Below, piece by piece: positions 33,461 to 43,088 of a DNA stretch of 62,451 bases. Each line of letters starts with the position of its first letter. The stretch's first letter is position 1. Position numbers and translations under genes: made by a program. Source of the DNA: an uncultured Succinivibrionaceae bacterium (GTDB taxonomy: Bacteria > Pseudomonadota > Gammaproteobacteria > Enterobacterales > Succinivibrionaceae); contig CALXNX010000007.1 of assembly GCA_944389865.1 (NCBI GenBank), forward strand, positions 1 to 62,451. Reading direction: 5' to 3'. The notes below the pieces were generated by a model. The model worked only from the letters and a program-made list of their open reading frames with translations. It made no database searches and was not told where the DNA came from.

Positions 33461-34111
33461 TCAGCAGTTGTGGGCCTTGCGGTAGGCCTTGATGTCTTCT
33501 ATGGAGAGCACGGTCATATCGTGCAGCTCAGCAAAGGCGCAGACGCGCGGCAGGCGGGCCATGTCGCCATTCGGAGCGCACAGCTCGCACAGCACGCCGA
33601 TGGGCTTGAAGCCGGCTAAGCGCGCTAAGTCGATGGAAGCCTCAGTGTGACCGTCGCGCTCCAGCACGCCGCCCTTCCTGGCAATCAGCGGGAACATGTG
33701 GCCCGGGTGTACTAAGTCGGAGGGCTTGGCATCATCGCGCACTACCGCCTGAATGGCCTTTATGCGATCGGAGGCCGATACGCCGGTGGTTACGCCTTGG
33801 GCTGCATCGATGGAGATGGTAAAGGCGGTGCCGTAGACCGAGGAGTTCTGCTGCACCATCAGGGGCAGATGTAAAGCCTGAGCCTTTTCTTCCTGAATGC
33901 ACAGGCACACAATTCCGGAGCCCTCGCGCACGGTAAAGGCCATCTGCTCCACGGTCATGGTTTCAGCAGCGAAAATCAGATCGCCTTCATTTTCGCGATC
34001 TTCATTATCCACCACCAGCACGCCCTTGCCTTTGCGCATAGCGGCTAAAGCTGCTTCCACGCGATCTTCAAAGGTATCGCCGAAGTTTTCTAATAAGTTT
34101 CTCTGTGACAT
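33461..34111 (-). CDS. ribB: 3,4-dihydroxy-2-butanone-4-phosphate synthase
   Basis: Makes the four-carbon unit of riboflavin from ribulose 5-phosphate. 216 residues, the stand-alone RibB form without the RibA domain. [11 protein letters not shown] carries the metal-binding and catalytic acidic residues; [21 protein letters not shown] and HTEASIDLA are family signatures. It begins 7 bp after pdxJ, so two cofactor genes drawing on pentose or tetrose phosphates share a transcript. No FMN riboswitch could fit upstream of it. Confidence 0.96.
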   Translation of the reverse strand: MSQRNLLENFGDTFEDRVEAALAAMRKGKGVLVVDNEDRENEGDLIFAAETMTVEQMAFTVREGSGIVCLCIQEEKAQALHLPLMVQQNSSVYGTAFTISIDAAQGVTTGVSASDRIKAIQAVVRDDAKPSDLVHPGHMFPLIARKGGVLERDGHTEASIDLARLAGFKPIGVLCELCAPNGDMARLPRVCAFAELHDMTVLSIEDIKAYRKAHNC

Positions 34112-34118
34112 GTGAACC

Positions 34119-34859
34119 TCAGTTATTCCGGGAGGCCCGGGCTTCCCGCATGATGCGCTTCATCTCGCGCACTGCCTCGCTAAGTCCGGTGAAGATAGCA
34201 CGCGCGATAATGCTGTGTCCAATATTTAATTCTTCCATTTCAGGAATGGCGGCGACGGGCGCGACATTCTGATAGTTCAGGCCGTGACCGGAGTTGACGT
34301 GCAGTCCCTTGGCATGGGCGTAAGCTGCCATCTCCTGCAGACGCTTGAGTTCGTCAGCCTGCGCCTGCCCTGACGCATTGGCGTAGGCGCCGGTATGAAA
34401 TTCCACCGTCGGCGCGCCGATCTCTACGGCCGCATCAATCTGCTCTTTGACCGGATCGATGAACATCGAGCAGTTAGTGCCTAAAGCGGCCAGTTTAGCC
34501 ACGGCAGCGCCGATGCGCACTTTATCGCCGGCGACATCAAGACCGCCTTCAGTGGTGATCTCCTCGCGCCGTTCCGGCACAAAGCAGGCGGCCTGCGGCT
34601 TTAGCGCACAGGCAATGCCTAAAATATCGTCGGTAACGGCCATCTCTAAATTAAGCTTGGTCTGCACCGTCTGCCGGATCAGGCGTACATCTCTGTCGGT
34701 AATATGTCTTCTGTCCTCGCGCAGATGCGTAGTGATGCTGTCTGCGCCCGCCAGCTCCGCGATGGCGGCGGCAGTTACCGGATCAGGATAGGCCGCGCCG
34801 CGGGCGTTGCGCACGGTGGCTACATGATCGATATTGACGCCTAAATAAATCTCACCCAT
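34119..34859 (-). CDS. pdxJ: Pyridoxine 5'-phosphate synthase
   Basis: Condenses deoxyxylulose 5-phosphate with 3-amino-2-oxopropyl phosphate to pyridoxine phosphate. 246 residues, TIM barrel. [16 protein letters not shown] at the N-terminus, [19 protein letters not shown] and GHGLNYQN are diagnostic. A TATAAT (34898-34903, minus strand) lies about 40 bp upstream, so it probably heads the pdxJ-ribB unit. Confidence 0.96.
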   Translation of the reverse strand: MGEIYLGVNIDHVATVRNARGAAYPDPVTAAAIAELAGADSITTHLREDRRHITDRDVRLIRQTVQTKLNLEMAVTDDILGIACALKPQAACFVPERREEITTEGGLDVAGDKVRIGAAVAKLAALGTNCSMFIDPVKEQIDAAVEIGAPTVEFHTGAYANASGQAQADELKRLQEMAAYAHAKGLHVNSGHGLNYQNVAPVAAIPEMEELNIGHSIIARAIFTGLSEAVREMKRIMREARASRNN

Positions 34860-34920
34860 GGAAATATCCCTCGCTGTGAGTAATCAATTCTGCCGTTATT
34901 ATACCTGCATTGCCGCGTGC

Positions 34921-36114
34921 TTAAGCCTGCGGTTTGGGCGGAGCCTGCACCAGCAGAATGATGATTAAGCTCAGGGCCGCCGCCGGCAAAGTGCTCCAGT
35001 ACATGGCATAGAGCAGATCAGTGTGATCGGCAATAAAGCCGGTCAGCGGGGTGAGCAGGAAGCCCACGGCAAAGGAGAAGCCCAGCATCATCGAGGCGGC
35101 AAAGGCGGCGTGATCCGGCATTAAGCGCTGTCCCCAGATCACGCCTAAGGATACCGCCGGATAAGTGCTCGCGCCGGTTAAAAACAGGAGCGCGTATGAC
35201 AGGATTGAATTATCCGCACGCAGGAAAAAGAGCAGCGCAAACGCAAAGAGCAGCACGTAGGAGCAGGCCAGCAGCGTCTTTAAGCTGTACCGGTCGGCAA
35301 GGGAGCCGGAAATCAGGCCGCCGGCTGCGGTGCCCAGCATAAAGAGAAACATTGCAGCCGCGCCTTCAGCGGCGCTGTATCCTAAAGCGGAGTAGAGCAG
35401 CGGCAGGAAGGTAATGAAAGCGGCATGCGGCAGGGAGCGGGCGCAGATGGAGAGATTGAGCAGCACGTAGGACCTGGATTTAACCAGGTGCAGCAGGCCG
35501 GTTTCACCGGGCCTTAAGCTGTGCTTGATGATGGGGCGGCGATCTAAATGCCGTAGAGCCATTAACAAGGCGGTGATCAGCGCAGGGACGGCCAGTGCGA
35601 CTAAGCTCTCGGTGCTGAAGGCGGTGATAAAGGCGGCGGTCACTAAGGGGGCCAGGGCAGCGCCTAAATTGCCGCCGGCGATATAAATGGATACCGCCAG
35701 CCCCCGCCGGAAGCGCGGATAAATGGTAGGGACTACGCCGGCGCTTAAGGGGTGGAAAAAGGCGGCGCTCAGACCTGAGATCATCAGAACCGCTACCAGG
35801 AGCCAGTAGGAGGAAAACCAGCCGACGATGCAGGTAAAGACCGCAGAGACGGCAATGGACCACGGCAGCAGGCGCGTGATGCGGCTGCGATCGGCCAGGA
35901 TGCCGATGCCAGGCTGCAGCACGTAGGAGACTACAGAGAACACCGTAAATAAAAAGGCGCACTGCGAGTAGGAAATGTCAAACTGTACGCACAGCAGCGG
36001 CAGCAGTACCGGCAGGATGTGCGTAAAAAAGTCGCTCATGAAGTGGCCGGCGCTCATTAGGGCGATATTCGGCCAGCCCGGCGCCGGAGAGCGTGAAGGC
36101 GGGAGTGCTGCCAT
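34921..36114 (-). CDS. MFS transporter, Fsr-like (copy 1)
   Basis: 397 residues with about 12 membrane helices. The N-terminus (NIALMSAGHFMSDFFTHILPVLLPLL, in part SAGHFMSDFF) and AAFFHPLSAGVVP match the fosmidomycin-resistance (Fsr) branch of the major facilitator family. Natural substrates for this branch are not firmly known. It lies 5 bp downstream of a paralogue of the same length and is in the same operon. Confidence 0.85.
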   Translation of the reverse strand: MAALPPSRSPAPGWPNIALMSAGHFMSDFFTHILPVLLPLLCVQFDISYSQCAFLFTVFSVVSYVLQPGIGILADRSRITRLLPWSIAVSAVFTCIVGWFSSYWLLVAVLMISGLSAAFFHPLSAGVVPTIYPRFRRGLAVSIYIAGGNLGAALAPLVTAAFITAFSTESLVALAVPALITALLMALRHLDRRPIIKHSLRPGETGLLHLVKSRSYVLLNLSICARSLPHAAFITFLPLLYSALGYSAAEGAAAMFLFMLGTAAGGLISGSLADRYSLKTLLACSYVLLFAFALLFFLRADNSILSYALLFLTGASTYPAVSLGVIWGQRLMPDHAAFAASMMLGFSFAVGFLLTPLTGFIADHTDLLYAMYWSTLPAAALSLIIILLVQAPPKPQA

Positions 36115-36119
36115 GTCCT

Positions 36120-37313
36120 TTACCTTAAGACGTATTTGTCAGCGGGCGGCTCATGTACCGGCAGCAGAGTCAGCAGGCTTAAGAGCAGAGCCGGCAGCAG
36201 AGTGTAGAGCAGGGCGCGCGGCAGCCCGTAGAGATCACCCAAAAATCCGGTGAACGGGGTAAAGATGTAGCCTACCGCAAAGGTAAAGCCCAGCATCAGC
36301 GCCGCGGCAAAGGAAGCGTGGCGCGGCATTAAGCGCTGCGACCAGATCATGCCGGCAGGTACCGCCGCGTAGCCGGCAGCACCTGCGATAAACAGGAGCG
36401 CCATGGCGATAAGCGAGGTATTTGGAGTGAGGATGAAGAGTCCGCCTGCCAGCGCAAAGATGAAGTACGAACCGAGGATAATCGACTTTAAGGAAAAGCG
36501 ATCTGCCAGCGAGCCTGCCGCCAGGCCGCCTGCGGTCATGCCTATCATATAGATCATCGAGGCAAAAGCGCCGTCCATGGAGCTGCCGCCTAAAGAGGCG
36601 TAGAGCAGAGGCAGGAAAGCCATGAAAGCGCAGTGCGGAATAGAGCGCAGATAGACCGAGAGGTTTAAGAGCACAAAGGGCCTGGAGCGCACTAAATGCC
36701 CTAAGGACACTTCATCTACCGCCGGGGCGGTAAATTCGCGCTGATGCAGATGCCGCTTGAGCATCAGGGCGCAGATAAGAAAGCCCGGCACCGACAGATA
36801 GATAAGCTCCTTTAAATTGAAGATGGTCAAAAAGAGCGCGGTGATGAAGGGCGCCAGAGCGGCGCCCAAATTGCCGCCTGCAATATAGACCGCGGCGGCA
36901 AGGCCCCGATGGCGCTGCGGATAAATCGACGGCACTACGCCGGCGCTTAAAGGATGGAAAAAGGCGGAACACAGACCGGAGAGCAGCAGGACGGCGATCA
37001 GCAGCCAATACTGCTCCGACCAGCCGGCGGCGCAGATTAAAAGAGCCGATAAAGCTATGGAGTAGGGCAGCAGATAGGTAATGCGGTACTTATCCGCCCA
37101 CAGTCCGATCCCCGGCTGCAGCGCATTGCAGGCTACTGAGAAAATGGTCAGCAGCAGAGCGCACTCAGAGTAGGAGATGTGATACTGCACCGCAAAGAGC
37201 GGCAGCAGCACCGGCAGGATGCCCGAAAAGAAGTCGCTGACAAAGTGTCCAGCGCTCATGACGCTGATGTTGCTCCACCCCGGGGCGGGCAGAGCGGCAG
37301 CTGATGCCTGCAT
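36120..37313 (-). CDS. MFS transporter, Fsr-like (copy 2)
   Basis: 397 residues from the ATG at 37313 (GAGG upstream); a TTG at 37328 overlaps that ribosome site. It shares SAGHFVSDFF, FFHPLSAGVVPSIYP, YIAGGNLGAALAP and WSQRLMP with the downstream copy, so the pair arose by tandem duplication. About 12 membrane helices. It lies 42 bp after the hslO stop on the same strand. Confidence 0.85.
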   Translation of the reverse strand: MQASAAALPAPGWSNISVMSAGHFVSDFFSGILPVLLPLFAVQYHISYSECALLLTIFSVACNALQPGIGLWADKYRITYLLPYSIALSALLICAAGWSEQYWLLIAVLLLSGLCSAFFHPLSAGVVPSIYPQRHRGLAAAVYIAGGNLGAALAPFITALFLTIFNLKELIYLSVPGFLICALMLKRHLHQREFTAPAVDEVSLGHLVRSRPFVLLNLSVYLRSIPHCAFMAFLPLLYASLGGSSMDGAFASMIYMIGMTAGGLAAGSLADRFSLKSIILGSYFIFALAGGLFILTPNTSLIAMALLFIAGAAGYAAVPAGMIWSQRLMPRHASFAAALMLGFTFAVGYIFTPFTGFLGDLYGLPRALLYTLLPALLLSLLTLLPVHEPPADKYVLR

Positions 37314-37355
37314 GAATTTTTTCCTCAAAAGTTTTGGCGCAGCGTTGGTACTTTG

Positions 37356-38276
37356 CTATTGGCTGACCTTGGCCAGCAGTGACTTAACTTCATCCTGCGA
37401 GAAGCGGTAGGTGCGCCCGCAGTGCTGACAGGTCATCTCGGTGCCCTGTTTGTCCTGGGCGATATCCTCCAGCTCCTTGTGGGAGAGGCTCATTAAGGCG
37501 CTTTCACAGCGTTCCTTGGAGCAGACGCACTTAAAGCGCACCGACTGCTCCTTGACCGCCTTGACGCCGTCATCCCAGTAGAGGCGGCGCAGCATTTCGT
37601 AGAGCCCTGTCTGCTGCACTTCCTTAAGCTGCAGGGTGGAGGCCAGAGCTGCAGTATGCTCCAGGCTGTCATCGCAGCCGGGCGTCTCCGGGATGATCTG
37701 CAGCATTAAGCCGCAGACGTACAGGCTGTCAGCATCGGCCTGAATGAAAAAGCGCGAGGGCAGCTGCTCTGAATTGCGGAAATAATCCTCTAAAGCGGCA
37801 GCAGTGCTGTCGCCGTCAAGGGGCACCACGCCCTGCCATTTATTGCCGTCTTTGGGGAATACGGAGATGATCAGGCTGGCATCTGCGCCCACAATATCCT
37901 TAAAGGACTCAGCGCCGGTGTACTTGACGCCGTCGCTGAGCAGGGCCGAGCCGTAGAAGCTCAAATCCTCATTAATATTCACTAAGGCATAGCGTATGGC
38001 CTTAGGGCCGGTACCGCCCTGGATCTGCACCATGATCTGAGCGTCAGATTTTAAGGTGGCGCTTATGAGCACAGCAGCGGCCGCTAATTCCAGCAGCAGT
38101 GCATTGATGCAGCGCGGGTAATGGTGCTCGGACAGCAGCGCCTTGACGCTGTTGTCCAGCGCGCAGATCTCGCCGCGCACGCCGTGGCGGTCAAATAAAA
38201 AACGCACTACGCAGTCGGCGTTCCTGCGCGACAGCAGCTCCTCTGCCGATAAGCCTGCAATATCCTCTTGACTCAT
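37356..38276 (-). CDS. hslO: Redox-regulated chaperone Hsp33
   Basis: Holding chaperone activated by oxidation and heat. 306 residues. The C-terminal zinc switch has CVC (near residue 248) and CQHC (near 283). The N-terminal substrate domain carries QGGTGPKAIRYALVN (in part). It lies 38 bp downstream of hslR, the same pair as in E. coli. Confidence 0.95.
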   Translation of the reverse strand: MSQEDIAGLSAEELLSRRNADCVVRFLFDRHGVRGEICALDNSVKALLSEHHYPRCINALLLELAAAAVLISATLKSDAQIMVQIQGGTGPKAIRYALVNINEDLSFYGSALLSDGVKYTGAESFKDIVGADASLIISVFPKDGNKWQGVVPLDGDSTAAALEDYFRNSEQLPSRFFIQADADSLYVCGLMLQIIPETPGCDDSLEHTAALASTLQLKEVQQTGLYEMLRRLYWDDGVKAVKEQSVRFKCVCSKERCESALMSLSHKELEDIAQDKQGTEMTCQHCGRTYRFSQDEVKSLLAKVSQ

Positions 38277-38314
38277 TTTTCAATCCTTCTGCGATGCAGC
38301 TGGGCCTTTCGCGG

Positions 38315-38722
38315 TTAAAACATATTGTCCTGCTTTAATTTAATCAGCGCGCGGCGCTCTTTTTTATTGGGGCGGCTGTCAGGATGCGGCGCTAAGGCCA
38401 AAGCCTTTTCCATGGCCTTCATCTGCTGCAGCTGCTCGCGCCGGCGCAGACTCTCTGCCGTTTCGCGGTATAAAAGCTGCGCCTCTTTGGCAGGCCCCCT
38501 TACGGAAGATAAGGCCAGGACCTCCACCTCGCGTCTTTCACTGCCCTGCAGCAGACGGATGATCGCGCCGGGCTCGACCGTGCGCGAGGGCTTGGCGCGG
38601 GCGCCGTTATAGTCCACCTTGCCGCCTTCGATCATCTGCCGCGCGATGCTGCGGGTTTTATAAAACCGCGCCGCCCACAGCCATTTATCAATCCGTACCG
38701 TTTGAGCGTCGTCCGCTGCCAT
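38315..38722 (-). CDS. hslR: Heat-shock protein 15 (S4-domain, ribosome-associated)
   Basis: Binds free 50S subunits carrying stalled peptidyl-tRNA and recycles them. 135 residues. The S4 RNA-binding domain is VRIDKWLWAARFYKTRS (residues about 9-25) followed by ARQMIEGGKVDYNG, with a basic Lys-rich tail. First gene of the hslR-hslO unit. Confidence 0.94.
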   Translation of the reverse strand: MAADDAQTVRIDKWLWAARFYKTRSIARQMIEGGKVDYNGARAKPSRTVEPGAIIRLLQGSERREVEVLALSSVRGPAKEAQLLYRETAESLRRREQLQQMKAMEKALALAPHPDSRPNKKERRALIKLKQDNMF

Positions 38723-38921
38723 AATGCCTCCGCTGAAAATCGGCGCTATTGTAGCAAAACCGCACCGTTCTGCTTTGACTGACTGCCCTTATTTATGCTC
38801 TTTTTCATTGTCGGTCCGGCACCGTCGGCGCCTGCTGCAAAGCTTTCTCAGGTGATGCGCTGCACTGTTTTGGTTCTGTTAAGATGGTGAGCGGATCTTC
38901 AACTTTAAGACAGGAAATAAA

Positions 38922-40124
38922 GTGACTAAATTCAAAACTTTAGCCGGCTCTATGCTGATCCTGCTGGCCTTAGGCTCCGTCTATGCCTGGAGCTTATTCA
39001 ATTCCCCCTTGGCCGATAAGTTCGGAGCTGAGGTCAATATCATCGCTTTCACCTTCGGCATCATGACCCTGTTCATCGCTGCCGGCAGCTCGGGCTCGGG
39101 CTTTTTAAAGCTGCGCCTGGGTATGCGCAATGTCATCATTTTAAGCGCGGTATGCATCGGCTTTGGCCTGCTGCTGGCCGCCTTTGCGCCCAATCTTATC
39201 GTGCTCTATCTGTCAGCCGGCGTGCTGCTGGGCTTTGGCGACGGCCTCGGCTACATGCTGGTGTTAACTAACTGCGTCAAATTCTTTCCTAAGCATAAGG
39301 GTCTTGCCTCCGCGCTGTGTATCGGCGCCTACGGCGCCGGCTCGCTGGTGTACAAATACATCGATACCATGGTGCTGCAGAGCTCCTCAGTTGAAACGGC
39401 TCTTTTGACCTGGGGCCTGTCGGCTGCCTGCGCCATCGCCTTAGGCTGCCTGCTTACCGCCGATGCCATGCAGCAGAGCGAGGTCACAGCGGCAGCGCCC
39501 GCCGCGCGCGAGTATGATCTGCACTCCTCCATCCGCACCGTGCCGTACTGGCTTTTGGCCTTAATGTTCTTAATTGACTGCATGGTCGGACTCTACATCA
39601 TCGGCACCACCTTTAACTTAGGCGCAGAGCTGGCGCACTTAAGCGCGGCCGACGCCGCCTTCGGCGTGAGCGTGGTGGCGCTGGCCAACATCGCCGGCCG
39701 TCTCATCATGGGCGTACTGTCCGATAAGCTGCCGCGTATTCGTTTGATCACTTTCGATCAGGCGCTCTCCTTAATTGCCATGCTGGTGTTCCTGTTCCTG
39801 CCTCTAAGCAAGGGGACGTTCTACAGCGCTATTGCCTTGGTGGCCTTCTCCTTCGGCGGCACCTTGACCATCTATCCCTCCATCATTTCCGATTTCTTTG
39901 GGATCAAGAATCTGGCCAAAAACTACGGCCTCCTCTACTTAGGCTTCGGCATCGGCTCGCTTACCGGCTACGCCGCTGCCTACGTCTTTGCCTCCGAGGT
40001 ATTTACCTTCAGCTTAATGGCAGGCCTGCTGGTTGCCGCCATTGTGCTCTCGCTCTTAGTGCGTCTGCCCCCGGAGCTTAAGGAAGGACACACCAGATTA
40101 AAGGCTGAGCATAAGGTCCCGTAA
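38922..40124 (+). CDS. MFS transporter, OxlT/YhjX-like
   Basis: 400 residues, about 12 membrane helices, GTG start with AGGA upstream. The N-terminus (LLALGSVYAWSLFNSPL) is the hallmark of the oxalate/formate antiporter-like branch that includes YhjX, a pyruvate-responsive transporter in E. coli. A monocarboxylate substrate is therefore plausible but not shown. It lies 19 bp upstream of nudE on the same strand. Confidence 0.85.
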   Translation: MTKFKTLAGSMLILLALGSVYAWSLFNSPLADKFGAEVNIIAFTFGIMTLFIAAGSSGSGFLKLRLGMRNVIILSAVCIGFGLLLAAFAPNLIVLYLSAGVLLGFGDGLGYMLVLTNCVKFFPKHKGLASALCIGAYGAGSLVYKYIDTMVLQSSSVETALLTWGLSAACAIALGCLLTADAMQQSEVTAAAPAAREYDLHSSIRTVPYWLLALMFLIDCMVGLYIIGTTFNLGAELAHLSAADAAFGVSVVALANIAGRLIMGVLSDKLPRIRLITFDQALSLIAMLVFLFLPLSKGTFYSAIALVAFSFGGTLTIYPSIISDFFGIKNLAKNYGLLYLGFGIGSLTGYAAAYVFASEVFTFSLMAGLLVAAIVLSLLVRLPPELKEGHTRLKAEHKVP

Positions 40125-40143
40125 CTGCAGAAAGGAGCTTTAG

Positions 40144-40710
40144 ATGGATTTAAGCGCGCTGCAGCATCCGCTGCCGGAAATCTTAGGCGTAAGGCGCTTT
40201 AAGGCCTCGCGCATCTTTACCATCGAGGAAATGCAGCTCAAATTCCACAACGGCGAGGAGCGCGTATATGAGCGCATCATCGGCGGCAGCGGCGCGGTGA
40301 TGGCGGTGCCCTTTGACGGCACGCACTTTTATTTGGCCTGTGAGTACGCCGGCGGGCGGCACTGCTATTCTTTGGGACTGGTCAAAGGCAAGATTGATGA
40401 AGGAGAGAGCGGGGAGCAGGCGGTGCTGCGCGAGCTTGAGGAAGAGGCGGGCTTAGGGGCGCATAAGATCACGGAGCTGCGCCGCGGAGTCACCGTGGCC
40501 CCCGGCATGCTGCAGCTGGAGATGGGGCTCTATTTGGCCGAGGATCTCTATCCCTGCAGGCGGCAGGGGGATGAGCCTGAGCCTATAGAGCTTATCAAAG
40601 CGACTCCTGATGAGGTCAAAGAGTTGATCTTCAATCCTGACTCGCCCTTAAAAGAGGCGCGGGCCGGCTTTGCCCTGACGCTGGCTCTGCACAAAATTGG
40701 TGCGCTGTAG
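40144..40710 (+). CDS. nudE: ADP-compounds Nudix hydrolase NudE
   Basis: 188 residues. The Nudix box GKIDEGESGEQAVLRELEEEAGL (residues about 83-105, REXXEE core intact) and the NudE-specific flanks (ASRIFTIEEMQLKFHNG, YPCRRQGDEPEPIEL) match E. coli NudE, which cleaves ADP-ribose, Ap3A and NADH. AAGGAG lies before the ATG. Confidence 0.9.
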   Translation: MDLSALQHPLPEILGVRRFKASRIFTIEEMQLKFHNGEERVYERIIGGSGAVMAVPFDGTHFYLACEYAGGRHCYSLGLVKGKIDEGESGEQAVLRELEEEAGLGAHKITELRRGVTVAPGMLQLEMGLYLAEDLYPCRRQGDEPEPIELIKATPDEVKELIFNPDSPLKEARAGFALTLALHKIGAL

Positions 40711-40842
40711 CGGCGCTTGGGGCGGAATTTACCCTGCTTAAAGGTATCTTTGTTAAGATAGCGCCTATTGTGAAAGTCAGGGAGCTTAGGCGGTTTTTAC
40801 TGCGCTCAAAACTGACTTATCCGCACTTTTCAGGAGATATCA

Positions 40843-41751
40843 ATGCGTCATTTACTGACCGGTTTTGAGTTTTCGCAGGACGAATACTTAGCCATTTTGG
40901 ATCAGGCGGCGGCCATGAAGAAGGATCCGGGCGCTTTTGCTGACACTTTAAAGGGCAAAGCGGCGGCCATCATGTTCGAGAAGCCTTCCCTGCGTACGCG
41001 CACCACTTTTGAGATCGCACTCTTCCGCTTAGGCGCACACGGCGTCTATTTAGATCTGCAGGGCGGCGATCTGGGAAAACGTGAAAGCATCGGCGATTAT
41101 GCCCGCAATTTATCCCGCTGGACCGACTGCCTGGTAGGCCGCGTGTTCTCGCAGCACACCCTGGAAGAATTAGCCGCTACCGGTTCGGTGCCGGTGATCA
41201 ACGCCTTATCTGATCTCTATCATCCGGCTCAGGCCATGGCGGACTACTTAACCGTGCGCGAGCATTTAGGCACTTTAAAGGGCGTCTCTTTGGCCTACGT
41301 GGGTGACGGCAACAATGTGGCCAATTCCCTGCTGGTGGCCGGCGCTGCCTTAGGCGTCAACGTATCCTGCTTCTGCCCCTTAGGACATGGTCCTGATATT
41401 CAGATCTTCAATAAGGCCAATGATGTGGCCAAAAAGAACGGCTGCCGTTTGGAGGTAATTGCCGATCCTTCCAAGATCCAGGGCTTTGACGCCATCTACA
41501 CCGACACCTGGGTGTCCATGGGCGACAATACCCCGCTCGATCAGGTCAGGAAGATCTATATGCCTTATCAGGTCAACGATACCCTAGTGGCCCAGTCGGG
41601 GGCCAAGTGCGTGCTGCACTGCCTGCCGGCGCACCGCGGCTATGAGATCACCGACGAGGTGATGGACGGCCCGTTATCGGTGGTCTTTGACGAGGCGGAA
41701 AATCGTCTGCACATTCACATGGCGCTTCTGGCCATGCTCATTAATCACTAA
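40843..41751 (+). CDS. argF: Ornithine carbamoyltransferase
   Basis: Carbamoyl phosphate plus ornithine to citrulline. 302 residues. Carbamoyl-phosphate loop [12 protein letters not shown] (residues about 46-57), [15 protein letters not shown], and the ornithine Cys in [16 protein letters not shown] precedes the ATG. It heads argF-argG-argH, with argG 17 bp downstream. No clear ArgR box was seen in the 132-bp upstream gap. Confidence 0.96.
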   Translation: MRHLLTGFEFSQDEYLAILDQAAAMKKDPGAFADTLKGKAAAIMFEKPSLRTRTTFEIALFRLGAHGVYLDLQGGDLGKRESIGDYARNLSRWTDCLVGRVFSQHTLEELAATGSVPVINALSDLYHPAQAMADYLTVREHLGTLKGVSLAYVGDGNNVANSLLVAGAALGVNVSCFCPLGHGPDIQIFNKANDVAKKNGCRLEVIADPSKIQGFDAIYTDTWVSMGDNTPLDQVRKIYMPYQVNDTLVAQSGAKCVLHCLPAHRGYEITDEVMDGPLSVVFDEAENRLHIHMALLAMLINH

Positions 41752-41768
41752 AAGCTGAGGACAGCACA

Positions 41769-42998
41769 ATGTTAAAGCATGAGAAAAAACAGTATAAGAA
41801 AGTGGTCTTAGCCTACTCCGGCGGCCTCGATACCTCCACCATCGTCCCTTGGCTCAAGGAAAACTACGGCTGCGAGGTGGTGTGCTTCGTAGCTGACGTA
41901 GGTCAGGAGCGCGACGACCTGGACGGCATCGAGCAGAAGGCCATTCAGTCCGGCGCGACCAAGTGCGTGGTCAAGGATCTGCGCGAGGAGTTCGTGAAGG
42001 ACTATGTGTTTGAGACCTTCAAGACCGGCGCGATTTACGAGGGCGAGTACTTATTAGGCACCGCCATCGCCCGTCCGATCATCGCCAAGGCCATGGTGGA
42101 GTGCGCCTTAGCTGAAGGCGCTGATGCCGTAGCTCACGGCGCTACCGGCAAGGGCAACGATCAGGTGCGCTTTGAGAGCGCCGTGGCCGCCTTAGCTCCG
42201 CAGCTTGATGTCATCGCCCCGTGGCGCGAGTGGACCATGCAGTCCCGCGAGGAATTATTAGCCTACTTAAATGAGCGCCATATTCCGTGCAAGGCTACCT
42301 TAAAGAAGATCTACAGCCGCGACGCCAACGTGCTGCACATCTCCACTGAAGGCGGCGAACTGGAAGATACCTGGAACGCAGCCTCCGAGAATGTGTGGGT
42401 GTGGACCACGGATCCGCAGAAGGCCCCGGATACTCCCGAGACCTTTGAGCTGACCGTGAAGAACGGCTTAGTTACCGAGTTCAATGGTCAGGCCATGACT
42501 CCGTTTGAGATTATCTCGAAGCTCAATGACCTGGGTGCCAAGCACGGCGTCGGCCGCATCGACATCACCGAGAACCGCTTAGTGGGCATGAAGTCCCGCG
42601 GCTGCTACGAGACCCCGGGCGGCACCATTATTTACAAGGCGCTGCGCGCCGTGGAGCAGCTGGTGCTCGATAAGAATACCCGCATCTTCCGCGATCACTT
42701 AGCCGTGGAGTTTGCACAGCTGGTCTATGACGGCCGCTGGTTCACCCGCCTGCGCGAGATCTTAATGGCCTCTGCCGATGAGCTCGCCAAGGACGTCAAC
42801 GGCAAGGTAGTGGTTAAGCTGTATAAGGGCAACTGCGAGGTTATTCAGAAGAGCTCGCCCAACAGCCTGTTCAACTTTGACTTCGTGACCTTTGGGGCCG
42901 ATGAAGTGTACGATCAGCACGACGCTGAGGGCTTCATCCGGCTGTATTCGCTGCCGTACCGCATCCGCGCTTTAAATGCGCAGAAAAACGGCAAATAA
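41769..42998 (+). CDS. argG: Argininosuccinate synthase
   Basis: Citrulline plus aspartate plus ATP to argininosuccinate. 409 residues, the short type. The PP-loop [10 protein letters not shown] (about residues 15-24), [15 protein letters not shown] and EITENR-like [14 protein letters not shown] are typical. Strong codon bias with many TTA leucines suggests high expression. The stop codon lies inside a palindrome (42997-43017). Confidence 0.96.
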   Translation: MLKHEKKQYKKVVLAYSGGLDTSTIVPWLKENYGCEVVCFVADVGQERDDLDGIEQKAIQSGATKCVVKDLREEFVKDYVFETFKTGAIYEGEYLLGTAIARPIIAKAMVECALAEGADAVAHGATGKGNDQVRFESAVAALAPQLDVIAPWREWTMQSREELLAYLNERHIPCKATLKKIYSRDANVLHISTEGGELEDTWNAASENVWVWTTDPQKAPDTPETFELTVKNGLVTEFNGQAMTPFEIISKLNDLGAKHGVGRIDITENRLVGMKSRGCYETPGGTIIYKALRAVEQLVLDKNTRIFRDHLAVEFAQLVYDGRWFTRLREILMASADELAKDVNGKVVVKLYKGNCEVIQKSSPNSLFNFDFVTFGADEVYDQHDAEGFIRLYSLPYRIRALNAQKNGK

Positions 42999-43072
42999 TT
43001 AAGCTGCAGGCTTAATTGCTGCACTGAATTTGAGAAAGGCCCGGTACAATACTGCCGGGCTTTAACTTTTTT
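42997..43072 (+). terminator. Two hairpins between argG and argH
   Basis: AATTAAGC-TGCAG-GCTTAATT (42997-43017) is a perfect 8-bp dyad overlapping the argG stop. A second stem, AAGGCCCGG (43036-43044) with CCGGGCTTT (43055-43063), is followed by AACTTTTTT: a rho-independent terminator only 17 bp before argH. argH expression must come from read-through or an internal promoter. Confidence 0.65.
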
Positions 43073-43088
43073 ATATGAGGTAAGATTT

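Noticed and set aside
40711-40842. ARG box before argF
   Set aside because: No TGAATWWWWATTCA-like dyad could be found by eye, so ArgR control is not claimed.
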